From an uncultured Oscillospiraceae bacterium (GTDB lineage: Bacteria; Bacillota; Clostridia; Oscillospirales; Oscillospiraceae), in the NCBI GenBank assembly GCA_934668285.1, contig CAKUNB010000127.1, positions 1 to 5,013 of the forward strand: a DNA stretch of 5,013 bases, written 5' to 3'. Below the pieces are notes generated by a model that did no database searches, was not told the origin of the DNA, and saw only the letters and a list, made by a program, of their open reading frames with translations. A program made the translations under genes and the position numbers. Below, in pieces: positions 1 through 5,013 of this stretch (the first letter of the stretch is position 1; each line of letters opens with the position of its first letter).

Positions 1-1125
1 GTTATAGTCCTCGTAGAAGGTTTTCAGACTGAACGTCGGATAGCTGGCGCTGGCCAGCACCTCGCCGGTGTTAACCTTCATCACGACGCAGGCGCCTGCC
101 TGTGCGTCCATGCCCTGCTTCTTGCTGCCGACGCCGTTCTTTTGCAGGTTGAGAATCATGGCCTCCAGCTGCGACTCGGCGAGGGCCTGCAGATTGATGT
201 CGATGGTCAGCTCAACGTTGTTGCCGGCAATCGGCTCTGTGACGTAGGTCTCCTCCAGAATCGTTCCGTCGGCGGAGATGACGGTTTTGCGCAGGCCGTC
301 GCGGCCGTGCAGCTGCTCCTCAAAGGCCTTTTCCAGTCCGTCCTTGCCGACCTTTGCGTCCATTTCGTAGTCGAGATCCTGATAGTACTCCCATTCCTCC
401 GGATTCATGTCGCCGATTCGGCCGAGAATGTGCGGCGCATGGTCGGTATAATACTCGCGGACGGTGGAGGTCTCTACGTTCAGACCGGGGACGTTCAGAT
501 CGGTGATGGCCGCCAGCGAGGCGGAGTCGACGTCCTCCAGAAAGACATACGTCGGCAGCACCGTGCAGTAGCGCAGCGCCATTTCGTAGCGGATGGAGAC
601 GACCGCGCGGGCATCCTCCTCCGACCAGTCGACGGGTATGCTGTAGCGCTCGCGCATCCGCTTGACCAACTGGGGCGCGGAGATGTCGCTGTCCCAGTCG
701 CGCGCCTGCAGGAACTGCTTGAAATAACCGACCCAGATCGAGTCGTACTGATCGGTCGTGTACTCATAGGGCTTTTCCATCGTCACGGGGAAGTGGTCGA
801 TATATTCCAGCCCGCGCTCCTGACACAGGTGAACCAGCTGGCGCAGGTATTCGTTGGGATTGTCGGAATTCACCAGCACATCCGCCACCAGCGCCAGATT
901 GAACGAGGCGCGGTTGCCGACCAGAACGTTGCCGTTGCGGTCAAGAATCTCGCCGCGCGCCGCAGTGACGCGGGTGTAGTAGGTGAAGGAATTGGCGGGA
1001 GCGGCGCTTTCGGCGGAGCCTTCGGTGATCTGCACGTGATAGAGCTGCACCAGAAATACGCCCGCCATCACGGCGACCAGCGCCAGAAGCACGGTTACCC
1101 GAACTGAGAATTTATGTTGATTCAT
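1..1125 (-). CDS. mrdA: Penicillin-binding protein 2 (class B, elongation-specific transpeptidase), N-terminal part
   Basis: This gene encodes the N-terminal 375 residues of a class B penicillin-binding protein, which cross-links peptidoglycan on the outer face of the membrane during cell elongation. A short basic N-terminus is followed by one membrane anchor (about residues 9-28). Next comes the family motif RGEILDRNGNVL (57-68), then a pedestal region containing HILGRIG (232-238) and GLEKAFEEQLHGRDG (263-277). The approach to the transpeptidase domain follows, with AGACVVMKVNTGEVLAS (343-359) and YPTF (362-365). The window ends before the catalytic SxxK, SxN and KTG motifs, so the active site cannot be checked. 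The frame is open to base 1, so the gene is cut by the window and not visibly broken. The ATG start is supported by GGAGAG upstream and by the membrane anchor that follows directly. It overlaps mreD by 14 bases, which suggests coupled translation. Position after mreC-mreD favours PBP2 over the division PBP (FtsI/SpoVD), but the symbol is inferred from context. Confidence 0.93.
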   Translation of the reverse strand, partial: MNQHKFSVRVTVLLALVAVMAGVFLVQLYHVQITEGSAESAAPANSFTYYTRVTAARGEILDRNGNVLVGNRASFNLALVADVLVNSDNPNEYLRQLVHLCQERGLEYIDHFPVTMEKPYEYTTDQYDSIWVGYFKQFLQARDWDSDISAPQLVKRMRERYSIPVDWSEEDARAVVSIRYEMALRYCTVLPTYVFLEDVDSASLAAITDLNVPGLNVETSTVREYYTDHAPHILGRIGDMNPEEWEYYQDLDYEMDAKVGKDGLEKAFEEQLHGRDGLRKTVISADGTILEETYVTEPIAGNNVELTIDINLQALAESQLEAMILNLQKNGVGSKKQGMDAQAGACVVMKVNTGEVLASASYPTFSLKTFYEDYN

Positions 1126-1642
1126 AACGCTCTCCGATTTTTGCAATGCGCTTGACCAGCCAGTAGACCGGCGGCTGCGCAAGCGTCGAAATCAGCACGC
1201 ACGGCAGAAGCTTCGTAAGAAACAGCGAGCCGGAGGCGCCACTGAAAAAGAATTTCAGGAAAAACATCACGGACTGCTCAATTGCCACCGTGGCAAAGGC
1301 GGTAATCAGGCAGGGAATAAAGCGGTTGGCCAGCACCGCGCGGCTGAGGAGGCTGCCCGTGATCGGGACAATGGTCAGCACTGCGATTGCCACGCTGCCC
1401 TGATCGGCACCCGAGAGGCACCAGAGAAGGGAAGCGATCAGGGCAAACATGCCCCCGCGCTCCGGCCCCTCGCGCAGACAGACGCAGGCGATAACGACCG
1501 GCACAAAGTCGGGACACACCGACACGCGCCCTGCCAGCACCACCGTCTGCAGCATGGCTGCAAAGAGCAGCAGCAGCGAATACAAGGCCCAGCGCAGAAA
1601 TCGCAGCCACTGCTGCGGCGTGATATAGAGTTTATCCAGCAT
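1112..1642 (-). CDS. mreD: Rod shape-determining protein MreD
   Basis: This 176-residue, strongly hydrophobic protein has the usual size for MreD, the multi-spanning inner-membrane member of the elongation complex with MreC, MreB, RodA and PBP2. Approximate membrane segments are at 17-36, 42-56, 63-77, 81-101, 108-133 and 138-165. The ends are charged or polar: a tryptophan/arginine-rich start and a basic tail around VKRIAKIGER. MreD proteins vary greatly in sequence, so the call rests on size, hydrophobicity, the CPDFVPVVIACV stretch near 43-54, and placement between mreC and PBP2. The ATG has AAAGGAG (1653-1659) ten bases upstream, and only 18 bases separate it from the mreC stop. Two features are unusual. 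There are six cysteines (43, 53, 55, 75, 111, 148). The stretch where MreD proteins commonly carry a Gly-rich, Asp-containing motif reads SLLWCLSG (71-78), with no acidic residue inside it. Confidence 0.9.
   Translation of the reverse strand: MLDKLYITPQQWLRFLRWALYSLLLLFAAMLQTVVLAGRVSVCPDFVPVVIACVCLREGPERGGMFALIASLLWCLSGADQGSVAIAVLTIVPITGSLLSRAVLANRFIPCLITAFATVAIEQSVMFFLKFFFSGASGSLFLTKLLPCVLISTLAQPPVYWLVKRIAKIGERYEST
1130..1135 (-). promoter_or_regulatory. Ribosome binding site of the PBP2 gene, inside mreD
   Basis: GGAGAG on the minus strand lies within the last codons of mreD, four bases from the ATG at 1125-1123 (six from the GGAG core). It supports that ATG as the PBP2 start. Ribosomes finishing mreD would pass directly over this site, so the two membrane proteins are probably made in a coupled way. 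Confidence 0.7.
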
Positions 1643-1660
1643 GATCGCGCGGCTCCTTTG

Positions 1661-2491
1661 TCAGTCTTTGCTGTAGTCGGTAACGATGAATACCTGCTCG
1701 AGATTGTCAAAATCTGCGGCGGGCGTTAGCAGGGCGTACTTTGCCACGCCGGTTTCGTCGTAGCCCGCGTCCTCCACATAGCCCAGCACGAGATCCTTGG
1801 GATAGACGGTAGAGCCGGTGGTAATGACCTGATCGTTGTTGCGCAGCACGGCCTCGCTCGGCAGATACTTCATGCGCAGCTTGCCGTGCGTTTCGTCGGT
1901 ATAGCTGCCCTGCACCACGCCGGTATAGCCCGACGAGGCGACGCTTGCGCTGATTTCCAGCGAGGAATCGAGCACCGTTGTGACGTTGGCCCAGTTCGGG
2001 CCGACTTCCTTGATGATGCCGATCACCTGATGGTATTCCGTGATAACGACCATACCCTCCTGCAGCCCGTCGTTGGTGCCCTTACCGATGGAGAAGGCGT
2101 TTTTCCAGTTCGAAGACTCCCACGAGATGATATACGCGTCGAGCAGCTTGTAATCCACGTGCTCGTCCATCAGGTGCATCAGCTCCCGCAGACGTTCGTT
2201 TTCACGTTCGAGGGCGTCGGCCTTGCGGGCCTCGTCCTCCAGCGCGGCGACGCGGCCCTGAAGATAGGCATTGTCGGCCTCCAGCGATTCGTAGCCGAAC
2301 AGATAGTTGTAGTAGCGCTCGGCCTGACGGGTGATCGAGCTGACGCCGCTGCGGATGGGGGTAATGACGGTCTGCACGGCCTTCTGCGCCCATGTTGCGC
2401 CGAAGAGCGCGGAGACGATTGCCGTCACAACGGCAAGCACCAGCGCCAGCAGCATGATGAGCTTGACGCGGCCAGAAAACTGTTTTTTCAC
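1661..2491 (-). CDS. mreC: Rod shape-determining protein MreC
   Basis: MreC is a bitopic membrane protein that links the cytoskeletal/MreD side of the elongation machine to the penicillin-binding proteins outside the membrane, and it activates PBP2. The 276 residues fit the family. A basic start (KKQFSGRVK) is followed by one membrane helix (about 10-32) and a charged coiled-coil region (about 65-108, rich in E, A, L and R, including ALERENERLRELMHLM). The remainder is the beta-rich MreC domain. Landmarks there are FSIGKGTNDGLQEGMVVI (133-150), VIGIIKEVGPNWANVTTVLD (about 156-175), VITTGSTVYPKDLVLG (about 223-238) and the closing PAADFDNLEQVFIV (about 257-270), all matching conserved MreC positions. 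The start codon is GTG, not ATG. It is chosen because it gives the expected short cytoplasmic tail before the helix and has GAGGG seven bases upstream. The gene begins ten bases after the maf stop and ends 18 bases before mreD. Confidence 0.96.
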   Translation of the reverse strand: MKKQFSGRVKLIMLLALVLAVVTAIVSALFGATWAQKAVQTVITPIRSGVSSITRQAERYYNYLFGYESLEADNAYLQGRVAALEDEARKADALERENERLRELMHLMDEHVDYKLLDAYIISWESSNWKNAFSIGKGTNDGLQEGMVVITEYHQVIGIIKEVGPNWANVTTVLDSSLEISASVASSGYTGVVQGSYTDETHGKLRMKYLPSEAVLRNNDQVITTGSTVYPKDLVLGYVEDAGYDETGVAKYALLTPAADFDNLEQVFIVTDYSKD

Positions 2492-2498
2492 GGCAAAT

Positions 2499-2503
2499 CC
2501 CTC
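2499..2503 (-). promoter_or_regulatory. Ribosome binding site of mreC, overlapping the maf stop codon
   Basis: GAGGG on the minus strand shares two bases with the TGA stop of maf (2504-2502) and sits seven bases before the GTG start of mreC. The placement supports the GTG start and implies that mreC translation is tied to ribosomes terminating on maf. A GTG start with a modest site may keep MreC output moderate; that last point is inference. Confidence 0.65.
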
Positions 2504-3077
2504 AAACGCCCAGCAGCTTGACGCCGTGCTTGCGCAGCATCAGCGTCAGCGTGCAGATTGGCAGGCCCATGACGTTGTAGTAGTCGCCGTCCAGCCCGAC
2601 AACGAACATGGACGCAAGGCCCTGAATGCCGTAGGCGCCTGCCTTGTCCGCAGGCTCGCCGGTTGCGATATAGTTGCGGATCTCCTGATCCGACAGCGGG
2701 CGGAAGCGCAGCGTCGTTGTTACGGTCGTCGTCTCTACGGTGTCGCCCTGCGCGACGGTCAGGCCGGTCATGACCTGATGCTCCCGTCCGGACAGGCGGC
2801 GCAGCATGGAAAAGGCGTCGCTCTCCGAGCGCGGCTTGCCCATGATCCGGCCGTCGCAGACGACGATGGTGTCCGCCGCGACGATGATATCGTCGTCGTG
2901 GCAGAGCGGATAGACCGCTTCGGCCTTGAGGCGGCTGACGCGCGCCGCCTCGTCGGCAGGGTTGGCGAAGAGATTCATCTCTTCGTCGTGCGGCGCGGTA
3001 CGTACAATAAAGTCCAGCCCCATCCGCTGCAGCAGCTCCTGCCGCCGCGGCGATGCAGATGCAAGAATGATATCCAT
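2502..3077 (-). CDS. maf: Maf-family nucleoside triphosphate pyrophosphatase (dTTP/UTP type)
   Basis: This 191-residue Maf protein hydrolyses nucleoside triphosphates to monophosphate plus pyrophosphate in the cytoplasm, a house-cleaning activity that removes non-canonical nucleotides. The family hallmarks are all present: the phosphate-binding ASASPRRQELL (6-16), K51 in the RLKAEAV segment, the catalytic Asp69 in AADTIVV (67-73), GKP (80-82), DKAGAYGIQG (144-153) and YYNVMGLP (166-173). The DKAGAYGIQG form is that of the YhdE/Bacillus Maf subgroup, known to act on dTTP, UTP and modified pyrimidine triphosphates, and not that of the m7GTP-specific YceF subgroup. The ATG at 3077 is preferred over a start 72 bases upstream because the protein then begins exactly at the conserved N-terminus and has AGGAGG nine bases before it. 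In Bacillus subtilis maf also lies next to the mre genes, and overproduction of Maf blocks septation. Here it directly precedes mreC and follows the U32 gene by 22 bases. Confidence 0.96.
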   Translation of the reverse strand: MDIILASASPRRQELLQRMGLDFIVRTAPHDEEMNLFANPADEAARVSRLKAEAVYPLCHDDDIIVAADTIVVCDGRIMGKPRSESDAFSMLRRLSGREHQVMTGLTVAQGDTVETTTVTTTLRFRPLSDQEIRNYIATGEPADKAGAYGIQGLASMFVVGLDGDYYNVMGLPICTLTLMLRKHGVKLLGV

Positions 3078-3084
3078 CGATTGA

Positions 3085-3092
3085 TTCCTCCT
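3085..3092 (-). promoter_or_regulatory. Strong ribosome binding site of maf
   Basis: AGGAGGAA on the minus strand lies in the 22-base gap after the U32 stop codon, with nine bases between AGGAGG and the ATG at 3077-3075. It is the best Shine-Dalgarno match in the window and decides the maf start against the longer reading frame that would begin inside the U32 gene. The gap is too short to hold a terminator or a convincing promoter. Confidence 0.85.
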
Positions 3093-3099
3093 AACGCTT

Positions 3100-5013
3100 C
3101 TATTCGACGCCCCGCAGATACAGCCCGCGGGTACACGCGCCGGGGTCAAAGACAGCCTCGCCGCTCCACGCGGCTATGACGCTGTCGATCTCGGCCGGAT
3201 TCTCTGTGGTAAAGGAGAGCCGCAGCCCCCACATGCCGAGCTTGCGCAGCTCGGACTTTTTGTCCAGCAGGAATAGCTTCCGGCCGTTCAGAATGACGCT
3301 CCGGCAGGTGCCGCAGTCGCGGACGATGCGGAATTCCTCGCCCGTGCGGTCGATGAGCTTGGCCGGCCCGTTGGCACAGGCGCAGTCTCCGGCGCGGTTT
3401 TTCAGCAGACAGTTTTCCGTCAGCATCAGCGGCAGACGGCCATAGATCAGCATCTCTGTCGGCAGCGGCTTGGAAAGGTCGCGCAGCTGCGGCAGCATCG
3501 CCTCAAACGACGCGGTGACCGTTGTCAGGCCGAGCTGACGCATCGTGTTCATCGTGCGGGAGTTCAGAATGTTCAGGCCGAAATCACCCGCAATCTCGAA
3601 GCCCTTTTCGCGCAGCAGGGCGATCTGCCCCAGATTGCCCGTCAGCACCCGTCGCACGCCGAGCCGCGCTGCGGCATCGAGCGCCGAGGCCAGCTTGCCC
3701 TCCTCGCTGCCCCAGCTGACGCGCGGCAGAATTGCGGCGAGCTTGCAGCGGGCGGCCAGCCTTTCATAGAACTTCGACTGTGCCGTCAGCTCCGACAGGG
3801 GAACGTACAAAACGGCGGGCCTTGCCTTGAGCAGCGCCGGTGTGATCTGCTCCGTGCGCAGCACGCTGACCGTCAGCACGGGAGCCGCGCGGCTGCCGTC
3901 AAAGCGCTGCGGTTCGGTGGGAACGCCGACCTCGCAGGGCGGGATGCGGCCGCGCATGGCCGAAAGCTGTGCCAGCACTTCGCGCCGCAGCCGGTTAATT
4001 TCTGCGGCGGAAAGGCTCAGACCGCGGTCCACGACGCACTTGACGCCCTCGCAGTAAAACGGCGTGCCGCCGGTTTTGGCGAGCCGTTCCTCCAGGTCGG
4101 CGATCGTCAGCTCCTTCGTCCGCGCCTCCTCGGGCACGGCACCCTCGGCCTTGCAGGTGTTGCCGTCGCGATCCTGCGCGGCAAGCATGCTCGGCGCACC
4201 GCGCGAGATCAGCGCATAAAACTGCACCGGAACGCGCTGCGCCTCCACATTTTCATACGATGCGCGGGCAGCAAGCATCAGGTCGCGGTTTTCCGACGCC
4301 GCAATGCGGCGGCCGAACATGTCCGCGCCGGTCTGACCGAGGTAATAGCCCTGCGTAAAGCCCTCGCGGGAGAAGGCGTCGCGCAGCGTTTTCATCGCCT
4401 GCGGCCCAATGCTGCCGCCGTCGAGCGCCGCGCGGTAAACGCCGGTCACCACCGCCACGTATTCCGGACGCTTTCTGCGTCCCTCAATCTTGATGCTGGC
4501 GACGCCCAGCTGCTCCAGCTCCTTCAGATACTGCACCAGGCAGTTGTCCTTCAGACTCAGCGGGTATTTTTCCTCGAAGAAGTCGTACCCGTAGGGCAGA
4601 CGACAGGGCTGGGCGCACTGTCCGCGGTTGCCGGAGCGCCGCCCGATCAGCGCGGACATATAGCACTGGCCGGAATAGCACATGCACAGCGCGCCGTGCA
4701 CAAACACTTCGATTTCGATATTGGTATTGCGGCAGATATGCGCCAGCTCCTCGCGGGGCAGCTCCCGCGCCAGAACGACGCGGGAAACGCCGAGCGCCGC
4801 CGCCTCCTGCACGCCCGCAAGTGAGTGAATGCTCATCTGCGTGGAGGCGTGCAGCGCAATGCCGGGCGCGACCTGATGGCACAGCGTGAGCATGCCGAGA
4901 TCCTGCACGATAAACGCATCGACACCAGCCCTTGCCGCCACGGCAATGGCCTTTGCCGCAGCGGGCAGCTCGCGGTCGGAGACCAGCGTATTGAGCGTCA
5001 GGTGCACCTTGAC
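3100..5013 (-). CDS. U32-family protein (likely prephenate-dependent RNA hydroxylase type), 5' end missing
   Basis: The window holds the last 637 residues, ending in a TAG stop. The start lies beyond base 5013; by comparison with the family about 60-80 residues are missing. Residues are counted from the window edge. TLNTLV, then HASTQMSIHS (55-64), belong to the first barrel. The stretch 102-120 fits the U32 signature, E-x-F-x2-G-A-L-C-x4-G-x-C-x-M-S. Cys110, Cys117, Cys133 and Cys137 have the C-x6-C-x15-C-x3-C spacing of the iron-sulfur ligands seen in U32 RNA-modifying enzymes. SIKIEGRRKRPEYV (173-186) is also conserved. A middle region (about 240-365) resembles the DUF3656 insert of RlhA-like members. 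A second barrel-like half (about 378-600) has GDFGLNILNS and IYGRLPLMLTENC. Relatives are annotated as peptidases or collagenases, but E. coli TrhP and RlhA hydroxylate tRNA U34 and 23S rRNA C2501. RNA hydroxylation is therefore the likelier role; the substrate is unknown. Maf follows after 22 bases. Confidence 0.93.
   Translation of the reverse strand, partial: VKVHLTLNTLVSDRELPAAAKAIAVAARAGVDAFIVQDLGMLTLCHQVAPGIALHASTQMSIHSLAGVQEAAALGVSRVVLARELPREELAHICRNTNIEIEVFVHGALCMCYSGQCYMSALIGRRSGNRGQCAQPCRLPYGYDFFEEKYPLSLKDNCLVQYLKELEQLGVASIKIEGRRKRPEYVAVVTGVYRAALDGGSIGPQAMKTLRDAFSREGFTQGYYLGQTGADMFGRRIAASENRDLMLAARASYENVEAQRVPVQFYALISRGAPSMLAAQDRDGNTCKAEGAVPEEARTKELTIADLEERLAKTGGTPFYCEGVKCVVDRGLSLSAAEINRLRREVLAQLSAMRGRIPPCEVGVPTEPQRFDGSRAAPVLTVSVLRTEQITPALLKARPAVLYVPLSELTAQSKFYERLAARCKLAAILPRVSWGSEEGKLASALDAAARLGVRRVLTGNLGQIALLREKGFEIAGDFGLNILNSRTMNTMRQLGLTTVTASFEAMLPQLRDLSKPLPTEMLIYGRLPLMLTENCLLKNRAGDCACANGPAKLIDRTGEEFRIVRDCGTCRSVILNGRKLFLLDKKSELRKLGMWGLRLSFTTENPAEIDSVIAAWSGEAVFDPGACTRGLYLRGVE

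Noticed and set aside
142..1107. Long plus-strand open frame (321 codons) opposite the PBP2 gene
   Set aside because: It is a shadow of the GC-rich PBP2 coding sequence. The opposite strand carries clear PBP2 motifs in an unbroken frame from 1125 to 1, and the plus-strand product shows no recognisable domain.
1..1125. Pseudogene call for PBP2 because no stop or catalytic serine is seen
   Set aside because: The frame stays open and family-like to the last base; the absence of the active site is explained by the window edge.
3078..3099. Possible terminator or promoter between the U32 gene and maf
   Set aside because: The gap is only 22 bases, holds no inverted repeat or T-run, and is mostly taken up by the maf ribosome binding site.
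2502..3149. Longer maf starting 72 bases upstream, overlapping the U32 gene
   Set aside because: The extra 24 residues are not Maf-like, while the ATG at 3077 begins exactly at the conserved N-terminus and has AGGAGG at proper distance.
1886..3179. Two overlapping plus-strand open frames (211 and 282 codons) opposite mreC and maf
   Set aside because: Their products are low-complexity, rich in R, H, Q and V, with no family motif, and they lie opposite genes with full sets of conserved residues. They follow from the high GC third positions of the real genes.
3100..5007. U32 gene as complete with a start at 5007
   Set aside because: That codon is a GTG inside the conserved first barrel (VKVHLTLNTLV). 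The frame is open to the window edge and the usual N-terminal glycine-rich U32 segment is missing, so the true start lies outside the window.

Overview
The window is a compact, GC-rich (roughly 60 percent by eye) stretch of bacterial chromosome. All five genes lie on the minus strand, and both window edges cut through a gene. In transcription order, from high to low coordinates, they are: a U32-family protein (5' end missing), a Maf nucleotide pyrophosphatase, MreC, MreD, and a class B penicillin-binding protein of the PBP2/MrdA type (3' end missing). The gaps are 22, 10 and 18 bases, and the last two genes overlap by 14 bases. No terminator or promoter is visible between them, so they very probably form one operon.

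Gene content and order suggest a low-redundancy Firmicutes genome of class Clostridia. The best guess is a GC-rich gut lineage such as Oscillospiraceae/Ruminococcaceae. The reasons are the long two-part U32 protein, the maf-mreC-mreD-PBP2 order, the AGGAGG-type ribosome binding sites and the long N-terminal region of PBP2. This placement is inference, because there is no rRNA or other taxonomic marker in the window.

The layout from 5013 down to 1 has two functional halves. The first (5013-2502) concerns RNA modification and nucleotide sanitation: a U32 protein with the family signature and its iron-sulfur-type cysteine set, followed by a Maf protein of the dTTP/UTP (YhdE/BsMaf) subtype. The second (2491-1) is the cell-elongation module. 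MreC is the periplasm-facing scaffold, MreD its multi-spanning membrane partner, and PBP2 the transpeptidase they control during lateral wall synthesis. The usual first gene of this module, mreB, and the radC often found between maf and mreB, are absent here; maf runs directly into mreC.

There is no stretch of 300 bases without a gene, and no RNA gene, mobile element, repeat array or CRISPR was seen. The region is mostly conserved housekeeping DNA. The points most worth a second look are the cysteine-rich second half of the U32 protein, the U32-Maf pairing, the missing mreB, and an altered membrane motif in MreD. I found no convincing sign of a previously undescribed system.
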